A stretch of 64,000 nt of DNA from JACMLX01 sp040384325 (GTDB lineage: Bacteria > Gemmatimonadota > Gemmatimonadetes > Gemmatimonadales > Gemmatimonadaceae), in contig JAZKJL010000001.1 in NCBI GenBank assembly GCA_040384325.1, positions 248,001 through 312,000 on the forward strand, written 5' to 3'. Below the pieces are notes generated by a model. The model saw only the letters and a list, made by a program, of their open reading frames with translations, ran no database searches and was not told where the DNA came from. The position numbers were made by a program, and so were the translations under genes. Below, piece after piece: positions 52,647 through 59,876 of this stretch (position 1 is its first letter; each line of letters starts with the position of its first letter).

Positions 52647-53591
52647 ATGGCGAAGGTGAAGAATGTCGGGCTGGTGGTGGGCCGCGAATGGTCCTTTCCG
52701 CCGGCCTTCATCGAGGCGGTGAACACGCGCGACTCGGGCGTGGTGGCGTCGTTCGCGAAGTTCGGCGGCGAGCGCATGGACACTCCGGTGCCATACGACG
52801 TGCTGGTGGACCGCATCTCGCACGAGGTGCCGATGTACCGCACGGTGCTCAAGCACGCCGTGCTGCAGGGCACGACGGTGATCAACAACCCCTTCATGTG
52901 GTCGGCCGACGACAAGTTCTTCGGCGCCGCACTGATCACGAAGCTCGGCGTGGTGAGCCCGAAGACGGTGGTGCTGCCGAACAAGGAGTACATCCCCGGC
53001 ATCATTCCCGGCGAGTCGCTGCGCAACCTGAAGTACCCGCTCGACTGGGACGACATCGTCGGCCACGTCGGCCTGCCGTGCATCCTCAAGGACGCCCATG
53101 GCGGCGGCTGGAAGGAGGTGTACGTCTGCGACACCAAGGAAGAGCTGATCCACCACTACGATCACTCCGGCCTGCTGACCATGATCGTGCAGGAATTCAT
53201 CAAGTGGGATGAGTTCGTGCGCTGCATCTGCCTCGGCCAGGAGGAAATCCTGCCGATCAAGTACGACCCGAAGGAGCGGAAGTACCGCACCGACAAGGAC
53301 TTCCTTGGTCCGGTGCTCGGCCCGCGGGTGGTGAAGGATGCGCGCACGATCGTGAAGGCGTTCGGCTACGACATGAACTCGATCGAGTTCGCGATCAAGG
53401 ACGGCGTGCCGTACGCGATCGACTTCATGAACCCGGCGCCGGATTTCGACATCAACTCGCTCACGCCCGAATACTTCAACTGGGCGGTGGAACACATGGC
53501 CGACCTGGTGATCCGGCTGGCCAAGGATCCGCGCCAGACGACGAAGGCGCTGGGCTGGGATGCGATGTTCACCGCGTCGCGCGGTCGCTGA
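52647..53591 (+). CDS. ATP-grasp (RimK/GshB-like) ligase 3
   Basis: The 314-residue protein is shorter than ligases 1 and 2 and more like glutathione synthase/RimK. It has the nucleotide segment LPCILKDAHGGGWKEVYVC (about residue 149) and MIVQEFIKWDEFVRC. In the metal-binding segment YAIDFMNPAPDFD (about residue 252), Asp appears where Glu is usual. It might act as a peptide or amide ligase on the product of the other enzymes. It overlaps the next gene by one base. Confidence 0.8.
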   Translation: MAKVKNVGLVVGREWSFPPAFIEAVNTRDSGVVASFAKFGGERMDTPVPYDVLVDRISHEVPMYRTVLKHAVLQGTTVINNPFMWSADDKFFGAALITKLGVVSPKTVVLPNKEYIPGIIPGESLRNLKYPLDWDDIVGHVGLPCILKDAHGGGWKEVYVCDTKEELIHHYDHSGLLTMIVQEFIKWDEFVRCICLGQEEILPIKYDPKERKYRTDKDFLGPVLGPRVVKDARTIVKAFGYDMNSIEFAIKDGVPYAIDFMNPAPDFDINSLTPEYFNWAVEHMADLVIRLAKDPRQTTKALGWDAMFTASRGR

Positions 53592-54946
53592 TGTCGGCCT
53601 CGGCCGCGATCGCGGCGTGGCACGGGATCCTCGAGGATGAGGCGATCGCGCAGGACACGTCGGCGCTGATGACGTCGCAGCTCTCTGGGCGTGGCCTGGT
53701 CTTCGGCGGACGTCCGCTGTGCACCGTGCTGCGCCCCCGGCTGATCACGCGCGCACAGTACGATCGCGTGCAGGACCTGACGCGTCGGCTGATGCCGGCC
53801 TTCGACACGATCCTCGCCGCGGCGCTGGCCGATGCCGGCGTGCGCTCGCAGTTCCGGCTGGCCGACTGGGAGGAAGGACTGGTGGGCGTCGATCCGGGAT
53901 TCCGCGCCGGCAGCCCCACATCGCGGCTGGACTATTTCGTGGACGACGAGAGCGGCCAGATCTCGCTCACCGAATACAACGCCGAGACGCCGGCGGGGGC
54001 GGGGTACAACGATGCCCTGGCCGACATGTTCAGCGACCTGCCGGCCACGCGGCGATTCGCGCGCGACTGGGAGTTGCTGCCGCTGCACACGCGGCACGGC
54101 GTGATCCGCGTGGTGCTGGACGCATGGGCGTCGTGGCGTGGCGTGCGTGAGGTCCCGCAGATCGGCATCATCGACTGGAAGGAGGTGCCCACCGCCAGCG
54201 AGTTCGAGATCTTCCGGGAACACTTCCGGCAGCTCGGCATTCCCTGCTCGATCGTGGACCCGCGTGACGCCGACTACGACGGCACGACGCTGCGCTTCGC
54301 CGGGGTGCCGGTGACGCTGCTCTACAAGCGCGTCCTGCTGCACGAACTGGCGGAGCGCGGCGGCGCCGATCATCCGGTCTTCCAGGCCGTGCGCGACGGC
54401 AACGTCTGCATGGTGAACCCGCCGCGCTGCAAGATCCTGCACAAGAAGGCGTCGCTGGCTGCGCTGACCGACGAACGCAACGCACACCTCCTCACGTCCG
54501 ACCAGCACGCCGCGGTCTCGTCGTGCATCCCGTGGACGCGGGTGGTCGAGGAGCGGAAGACACTGTTCCATGGCGACCAGGTGGACCTGCTGCCGTACGC
54601 GGCCGACCATCGCGACCGCTTCGTCCTCAAGCCGAACGACGATTACGGCGGTGCCGGCATCGTGCTGGGCTGGACGGTGGACGCCGACACCTGGACGGCG
54701 GCGCTGCGCACGGCCGTGGAACTCCCGTACGTGATCCAGGAGCGGGTGGCGATCCCATCGCAGGGGTTCCCGTCACTGGTGGACGGGCGATCGCAGGTGA
54801 TCGACCGGATGTACGACACGGCGCCGTTCCTCTGCGATGGCGCTTATGCCGAGGGCTGGCTCTGCCGGCTCTCGACGGCGGCGCTGCTGAACGTGTCGGC
54901 CGGGGGCGGATCCACGGTGCCCACCTTCCTCGTGCAGCCTCGATAG
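53591..54946 (+). CDS. Circularly permuted ATP-grasp protein
   Basis: The 451-residue protein places the acidic metal-binding motif early (SLTEYNAETPAGAGYND, about residue 126) and the ATP-binding Lys/Gly motif late (FVLKPNDDYGGAGIVLG, about residue 343; YVIQERVAIP after it). This reversed order is the signature of circularly permuted ATP-grasp enzymes. Such proteins are often found with GCS2-type amidoligases, as here. It is coupled to the preceding ligase and 65 bases upstream of the GCS2 gene. Confidence 0.82.
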   Translation: MSASAAIAAWHGILEDEAIAQDTSALMTSQLSGRGLVFGGRPLCTVLRPRLITRAQYDRVQDLTRRLMPAFDTILAAALADAGVRSQFRLADWEEGLVGVDPGFRAGSPTSRLDYFVDDESGQISLTEYNAETPAGAGYNDALADMFSDLPATRRFARDWELLPLHTRHGVIRVVLDAWASWRGVREVPQIGIIDWKEVPTASEFEIFREHFRQLGIPCSIVDPRDADYDGTTLRFAGVPVTLLYKRVLLHELAERGGADHPVFQAVRDGNVCMVNPPRCKILHKKASLAALTDERNAHLLTSDQHAAVSSCIPWTRVVEERKTLFHGDQVDLLPYAADHRDRFVLKPNDDYGGAGIVLGWTVDADTWTAALRTAVELPYVIQERVAIPSQGFPSLVDGRSQVIDRMYDTAPFLCDGAYAEGWLCRLSTAALLNVSAGGGSTVPTFLVQPR

Positions 54947-55011
54947 CACTATTGTGCGGGGGCGCCGTCGGCGCGCCGCACCGTCGTCGGCCTCCCCCAG
55001 CGAGCACCCTC

Positions 55012-56163
55012 ATGAAGGCACCGTCACTCACCCTCGGCGTCGAGGAAGAGTACCAGATCATCGATCCGGTCTCGCGCGACCTGGTGTCGTACGTCACGCA
55101 GATGCTGGCCGAGGATCACCGCGTGCTGACGCAGGTGAAGCCGGAGCTGCACCAGTCCATCATCGAGGTCGGCACGAACGTCTGCCAGACGCCGGCCGAG
55201 GTGCGCAAGGAGCTGATCATGCTCCGCAGGGGCGTGATGGAACTGGCCGCCAAGAAGGGCTATCGCATCGCGGCGGCCGGCACGCATCCGTTCGCGAACT
55301 GGCAGACGCAGGAGATCACGCCGTACGACCACTACCTGGGCACCCGCAACGACATGGGTGACCTGGCGCAGCGGCTGCTGATCTTCGGCACCCACGTGCA
55401 CATCGGCATCGAGGACAAGGACTTCCTCGTCGATGCCTGCAACGTGGCGCGCTACTTCCTGCCGCACATCCTCTGCCTCACCAGCAGCTCGCCGTTCTGG
55501 TACGGCCGCGAGACGGGCCTGCGCTCCTACCGCAGCGTGGTGTTCCGCGCCTTCCCGCGCTCAGGCGTGCCGCCGCTCCTCAACTCGTACTACGACTACA
55601 CGTCGTACATCGACACGTTGATGGAGACGGGCTCGATCCCGGGGCCGCACAAGATCTGGTGGGACATCCGACCGCACGGGAAGTATCCGACGCTGGAGTT
55701 CCGCGTCTGCGATGTCTGCACCCGCGTGGACGAAGCGGTCTGCATCGCGGCCATCTTGCAGGCGCTGATCGCGAAGCTCTACAAGATGCGCCGCGACAAC
55801 ACGACCTTCCGCGTCTACTCGTCCGCGCTGGTGGAGGAGAACAAGTGGCGCGCGGTGCGGTACGGGCTGGGGGGGAAGCTGATCGACTTCGGCAAGCAGG
55901 TGGAGCTGCCCGCCCCCCAGCTGATCCGCGAGTTCCTCGACTGGTTCCTCGGCGACATCGTGGACGAACTGGGCACGCGTTCCGAAGTGGAATACGCATA
56001 CAAGATCCTCGCCGAGGGCTCCAGCGCCGACCGTCAGCTGGCGACGTTCGCCAAGACGAATGACCTGAAGGCAGTGGTGGACCAGCTGATCATCGAGACG
56101 GCGGAAGGGGTGATGGACCTGCCGACCACCGAGTCACTTCCGCCGGCGGCTGCGATCACCTGA
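55012..56163 (+). CDS. Carboxylate-amine ligase (GCS2/YbdK family)
   Basis: This 383-residue enzyme belongs to the glutamate-cysteine ligase family 2, with GVEEEYQIIDPVSRD at the start and LIFGTHVHIGIED (about residue 121). The WWDIRPHGKYPTLEFRVCD active-site segment lies near residue 215. YbdK-type enzymes form gamma-amide bonds between a carboxylate and an amine. It is the last gene of the amidoligase cluster and is followed by a strong terminator hairpin. No glutathione synthetase of the standard type is present, so it more likely serves this pathway than ordinary glutathione. Confidence 0.88.
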   Translation: MKAPSLTLGVEEEYQIIDPVSRDLVSYVTQMLAEDHRVLTQVKPELHQSIIEVGTNVCQTPAEVRKELIMLRRGVMELAAKKGYRIAAAGTHPFANWQTQEITPYDHYLGTRNDMGDLAQRLLIFGTHVHIGIEDKDFLVDACNVARYFLPHILCLTSSSPFWYGRETGLRSYRSVVFRAFPRSGVPPLLNSYYDYTSYIDTLMETGSIPGPHKIWWDIRPHGKYPTLEFRVCDVCTRVDEAVCIAAILQALIAKLYKMRRDNTTFRVYSSALVEENKWRAVRYGLGGKLIDFGKQVELPAPQLIREFLDWFLGDIVDELGTRSEVEYAYKILAEGSSADRQLATFAKTNDLKAVVDQLIIETAEGVMDLPTTESLPPAAAIT

Positions 56164-56185
56164 TCTGCGTCGTCGCCTGTGCGAT

Positions 56186-56225
56186 CGCCCCCAGTCATGT
56201 CGCTTCGACGGCGTGACTGGGGGCG
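56186..56225 (+). terminator. Terminator hairpin after the GCS2 ligase gene
   Basis: CGCCCCCAGTCATG (56186-56199) pairs with CGTGACTGGGGGCG (56212-56225) with one G-U pair, and the loop can form a small GTCG/CGAC stem. It lies 23 bases after the last gene of the long plus-strand operon; AATCGTTT follows. Confidence 0.65.
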
Positions 56226-56298
56226 AATCGTTTCGATGACTCCCGCGCTCTTTTGCGTCGCGCGTGGCTCTGTCGATTGGCATCCTCTGCTGAACAGC

Positions 56299-56351
56299 AA
56301 CGGCTGATCGCAGAACAGCACAGCCGCAGAACTGCACAGCCGCAGAAGATC
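56299..56351 (+). repeat. Left inverted repeat, cassette B
   Basis: The 53-base arm matches the reverse complement of 56837-56889 at 48 of 53 positions by eye, without gaps. The core is a 16-base tandem word, GCAGAACTGCACAGCC, repeated about 2.4 times with slight variation. Confidence 0.88.
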
Positions 56352-56378
56352 TCCAGAGCGTTCTAGCGGGAGGGTTTT

Positions 56379-56765
56379 ATGGAACTGCAAAAGCTGACTG
56401 GCGTCATCATCGACGCGGCGATCGAGGTACAGCGGGAGTTGCGGGGTCCGGGACTGCTCGAGAGCATCTACGAGGAGGCGCTCGCGATCGAGCTGGAGGA
56501 TCGAGGGTGTACGGTCACCCGGCAGCGCGCCGTGCCGGTGTATTACAAGGGCCGGCGGCTGACGACACCACTTCGCATCGATTTGCTCGTCAACGACACA
56601 GTAATCGTCGAGTGTAAGGCGGTCAGCAAATACAACGAGATGTTCACGTCACAAGTGATCACCTACCTCCGCCTCAGCAACCGCACCGTCGCCCTCGTCA
56701 TCAACTTCGGCGTCCGCCCCATGCGGCAGTCGATCCGTCGGATCGTGGATCAGTATGCGGATTGA
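56379..56765 (+). CDS. GxxExxY protein (PD-(D/E)XK nuclease-like), second copy
   Basis: The 128-residue protein shares with the protein at 11580-11966 the motifs GPGLLESIYEEAL, RIDLLVNDTVIVECKA, ITYLRLSN and LVINFG, and about half of its other residues by eye. A very strong Shine-Dalgarno (GGGAGGG) lies four bases before ATG. Codons such as AAA, GTA and TTG are commoner than in neighbours, suggesting transfer. The putative active site residues (Asp, Glu-x-Lys) are intact. Function unknown; nuclease activity is inferred from fold family. Confidence 0.9.
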   Translation: MELQKLTGVIIDAAIEVQRELRGPGLLESIYEEALAIELEDRGCTVTRQRAVPVYYKGRRLTTPLRIDLLVNDTVIVECKAVSKYNEMFTSQVITYLRLSNRTVALVINFGVRPMRQSIRRIVDQYAD

Positions 56766-56836
56766 CCGTATGTCGATGCCGTTGCTGTTCCCACAAAGAC
56801 TCGCCCGATTGCCCGCAGAGCATCGCCACGCGCACT

Positions 56837-56889
56837 GACCTTCTGCGGCCGTGCAGTTCTGCGGCTGTTCAGTTCTGCGATGAGCCGTT
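56837..56889 (-). repeat. Right inverted repeat, cassette B
   Basis: Reverse-complement partner of 56299-56351 (48/53 identical), beginning 71 bases after the GxxExxY stop. It is 24 bases from the stop of the convergent hydrolase gene at 56914. Confidence 0.88.
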
Positions 56890-56913
56890 ACGACGTGCCT
56901 CCAGAACCGAACG

Positions 56914-57849
56914 TCAGCGCGCAGGTCGTGGCCGCTCGATGAAGTTCACGATCGCGGCGATGAACGCCGGCAGGGTTCGCTCGAGGAGTGCAGCGTGGTC
57001 GCCGCCGGCGAGGATGATCCACTGCCGGTCCGGTGAGCCGAGCCGCGTGAAGGTCTTGGCCTGGGCCGGCAGCGGCGTGTAGGGGTCCTTCTCGCCGTGC
57101 AGGAGCAGGGTCGGCACCGTGAGGCGCTCGGGAGAGAGCTGGTTCCACTCGTGCAGCGCGCGCCAGTCGCTGCGCACGGGGTCGGCCGCCAGCGATGCTG
57201 CCACGTAGGCGTCGATGGCGCGCTGGCTGATGGAGCCGGGGATGAGGAAATCGCTCGCGGCGGCGGCAGCCGTGGTGCGGGCACGGGGCGGTGCGCCGGT
57301 GTCGGCGGTGACCGCGATCGTGGCATCGGGGTCGCGCGGATAACCGAACAGCACCACCGACGATGCCAGCGCCGGTTCCTGCTGCACTGCGAGGTGCGCC
57401 ACCATCGAGCCGTACGACCAACCCACCAATGTCGGTGCCGGCAGGCGCGGGTGGCGGCGGGCGACCTCGCGCAGCACCGCGTGCACGTCACGCGCCGCAC
57501 GTGTCGGTGTCAGCCAGCCGCTGCTGTCGCGCGCCGTCGCGCCATAACCACGTGCATCCAGCGCGTAGACCGTGTAACCGCGTCGCACGAATGCCTGCAT
57601 CACCGACAGACGTTCGCCCGGCACCTGCAGGTCGAAGTCGGGGAGCGACGACCAGGTGCGCCCGTGCAGCAACACGATCACGCCCTTCGGCGCGGCGGCT
57701 GCGCGCGTCCAGAGCGCGAGCGGATGTCCATCGGCGGTCACCGTGAGCCGGGTCGCGGTGCCCTGCGCCTGCAGCGACGGGTGCAGCATCGGCGCCGACA
57801 ACAACAGCAGCGTAGCGGTCAGGAATGCGCGTCGCGTCACGAGCATCAT
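56914..57849 (-). CDS. Exported alpha/beta hydrolase
   Basis: The 311-residue protein has a signal peptide preceded by twin arginine-like residues not in the full motif (VTRRAFLTATLLLLSAPML). The hydrolase domain has VIVLLHGRTWSS (oxyanion), LVGWSYGSMVAHLA (Ser nucleophile, about residue 156), LLLHGEKDPYTPL (Asp) and LAGGDHAALLERT (His). Its start overlaps the patatin gene stop by four bases, so they are likely coexpressed. Substrate unknown. Confidence 0.87.
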   Translation of the reverse strand: MMLVTRRAFLTATLLLLSAPMLHPSLQAQGTATRLTVTADGHPLALWTRAAAAPKGVIVLLHGRTWSSLPDFDLQVPGERLSVMQAFVRRGYTVYALDARGYGATARDSSGWLTPTRAARDVHAVLREVARRHPRLPAPTLVGWSYGSMVAHLAVQQEPALASSVVLFGYPRDPDATIAVTADTGAPPRARTTAAAAASDFLIPGSISQRAIDAYVAASLAADPVRSDWRALHEWNQLSPERLTVPTLLLHGEKDPYTPLPAQAKTFTRLGSPDRQWIILAGGDHAALLERTLPAFIAAIVNFIERPRPAR

Positions 57850-59060
57850 GGCTGCGCCACCGCTGGGCGCGCGTAGGGGGAGACGACGGTGTCCCACGGA
57901 AGACGTCCCGCGGCGCGTTGCTCGCCGAGTTGCTCCAGTTTCAGCATCCACGCCTTGTTGAACAGGCTGTTGGCGGCAGGGTCGAGCGCCGTTTCGGACG
58001 GGATTGCCGTCCAGCGCATCTGCATCGTCAGGCCCGGCACCGCGCTGGCCGCCGCCGCCAGGTTCTCCAGCCCCTCCAGCACCTGCGGCTGGTGCATGTA
58101 GAACGAGAGCGTGCTCCAGCGACCGTTGATCTGCTTGCGGCTGGCCGGATTCATCACCACCGGTGCGGCGTGAGTCCAGCCATTGACGATCACGTAGAGG
58201 TTGATCCGCACCGGAGTCGTCACGCCGGCGGCGCGCACCTTCGCCAACACCGCCTTGTAGTCGTCGAGCGTGAGCAGCGTGAGGATATTCGAGACCACAC
58301 CGCCGTCCGAGTGGACGTGCCCCTCGTACACCACCTGCGGGAAGATCCCGGGAATCGCCGATGCCGCCTTCAGCAGTGTGCGCGTGCGCACCAGGCCCTC
58401 GTCACCGCCGGCGAACGTGGAGCGCAGGTCCCAGGCGCGGCCGGTGGCGATGTCCAGGTCCGTCGTGCCGAAGATCACCTGCCGGTCGGCGGCGAAGGCG
58501 TGCTGCAGTGAGTCACGGAAGCCGGCGCTGACCACCTGCCGCAGGTTGGCGTCGTACTTCTTCATGTTCACCACGCCACCCGTCTTGCGCAGCCAGAACA
58601 ACCAGTCGATCGACGGTGCGATGCGATCGGCGGCATTCCGGTAGAGCGCCGTCAACGTGTCGTGCGCCGCCGGTGTACCGAGCAGCACGAAAGGCGCCTG
58701 CAGCGCGCCGGTGCTGATCGCGGTGATGAGGTCGAACTGCGGCATCGGGGCATCCGTGCGCGCGCGCCAGCCGCGCATGAACCCCACACCGTAGGCACCG
58801 TTCTGGCCGCCGCCGGAGAGCATCAGCACGTCCAGCGCATGATCGGGCCGCGCCACGGCGCGCCGGGCCAGCCGCGCGATCACGGTGTCGCGCAGCCGGC
58901 GTTCGGCGAGGCGTGAGGAGTCGGCGTCGGCCACCAGCGCCGGGATGGTGGTCGCCGGCCGGTGTACGGCGGAGCAGGCCGGCAGCAACACGGCGCAGGT
59001 GAGCGTGGCGGCGGATCGGGCGATCGCCGGCGGAATGAGACTGGACAGGCGACGCAGCAT
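57846..59060 (-). CDS. Patatin-like phospholipase lipoprotein
   Basis: The 404-residue protein has a lipoprotein signal (AATLTCAVLLPAC, Cys about residue 29). The patatin oxyanion loop LSGGGQNGAYGVGFM (about residue 81) and catalytic Asp in HSDGGVVSN are intact. The nucleophile elbow reads ITAISTGALQ, with Ala in place of the first Gly of GxSxG but Ser and second Gly kept. Patatins hydrolyse phospholipids or other lipids; activity is likely but the elbow change deserves testing. It is coupled to the hydrolase downstream. Confidence 0.87.
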   Translation of the reverse strand: MLRRLSSLIPPAIARSAATLTCAVLLPACSAVHRPATTIPALVADADSSRLAERRLRDTVIARLARRAVARPDHALDVLMLSGGGQNGAYGVGFMRGWRARTDAPMPQFDLITAISTGALQAPFVLLGTPAAHDTLTALYRNAADRIAPSIDWLFWLRKTGGVVNMKKYDANLRQVVSAGFRDSLQHAFAADRQVIFGTTDLDIATGRAWDLRSTFAGGDEGLVRTRTLLKAASAIPGIFPQVVYEGHVHSDGGVVSNILTLLTLDDYKAVLAKVRAAGVTTPVRINLYVIVNGWTHAAPVVMNPASRKQINGRWSTLSFYMHQPQVLEGLENLAAAASAVPGLTMQMRWTAIPSETALDPAANSLFNKAWMLKLEQLGEQRAAGRLPWDTVVSPYARPAVAQP

Positions 59061-59081
59061 CAGGCGACGGGAGTGGGCGGG

Positions 59082-59849
59082 TCAGACGAGGGCGAAGGCG
59101 CGCACCGGGAATGTCCCGAAGCCTCGCACCTTCGGTGGCACGGCGAAGAAACGCGCACCGGTGGCCGGCAGGAGCCCGAGCCCGCAGAGGTGCTCGACGA
59201 TCGGGATGCCGGCGCCGAGCAGGATGGTGTGTACCGGACGCTCGCCATCGTCGGTGCAGTCGATGTTGAAGCTGTCGATGCCCACCAGTGCCGCACCGGC
59301 AGCGGCCAGCCACTGGGCGAGCCTGCCGGTCAGGTGTGGATGCCTCTCGAAGTACTGGTCGGTGCGCCAATGCCGGTCCCACCCGGTGTGCACCAGCACC
59401 GCCTTGCCACGCACCGCCGTCGCCGAGACGGGGAGGCTGTCGATGGCGCGTCCGGTGGCACCGTCGGCGTGGAAGACCAGGCACTCCAGGTCCGCCAGTG
59501 AGTCGAGCGACAGGCCGGCCAGGTCGGTGCCGTCGGCGTAGCGATGAAAGGGGCTGTCGAGGTAGGTCCCGGTGTTGCCGACCATCTCGATGGTGCCGAT
59601 CTGGAACTCGGTGCCGGGCGCATAACGATCGCGCGACGCCTCGCGACTGAGGAAGTCGCAGATGAGCGGCGCCGGCAGCCCTTTGTACGTGACCATCCCG
59701 TCCTCGATCACGTGACTGAGGTCGATGGCGGTGCCGCGGGCGTCGTGGGTCACGAAGGGCAGGGCTGCGAGATCGGGCCGGATGTGCTGGTGACGGAAAG
59801 TATATTGGACCGTGACTCTTCCGTTTCCCGGGCGATAGCGGTGCACCAT
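59082..59849 (-). CDS. Cyclase-family protein (kynurenine-formamidase-like), metal site altered
   Basis: The 255-residue protein has the cyclase fold (AIDLSHVIEDGMVTYKGLP at the N-terminal side, LVHTGWDRHW, GIDSFNID, PVHTILLGAGIPIVE). The canonical metal motif HxGTHxDxPxH is NTGTYLDSPFHR here, so the first two histidines are Asn and Tyr, while Asp and the last His remain. It may still bind metal or act differently; a separate subgroup may share this change. The start at 59849 is the best Met with a GGTGG upstream; the gene is divergent from the sulfatase. Confidence 0.85.
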   Translation of the reverse strand: MVHRYRPGNGRVTVQYTFRHQHIRPDLAALPFVTHDARGTAIDLSHVIEDGMVTYKGLPAPLICDFLSREASRDRYAPGTEFQIGTIEMVGNTGTYLDSPFHRYADGTDLAGLSLDSLADLECLVFHADGATGRAIDSLPVSATAVRGKAVLVHTGWDRHWRTDQYFERHPHLTGRLAQWLAAAGAALVGIDSFNIDCTDDGERPVHTILLGAGIPIVEHLCGLGLLPATGARFFAVPPKVRGFGTFPVRAFALV

Positions 59850-59876
59850 CGCCCACCACCTGCTCCCCTCCAGGTG

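Larger units (their letters stand above)
56299..56889. mobile_element. Inverted-repeat cassette B carrying a GxxExxY gene
   Basis: A 591-base unit made of two 53-base imperfect inverted repeats around one small gene. It has the same plan as 11509-12051 (single GxxExxY gene, repeats built of short tandem words), but the repeat sequence and word length (16 rather than 8 bases) differ. It lies after a terminator and between unrelated genes; no transposase or clear target duplication is seen. Mobility is inferred. Confidence 0.55.
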
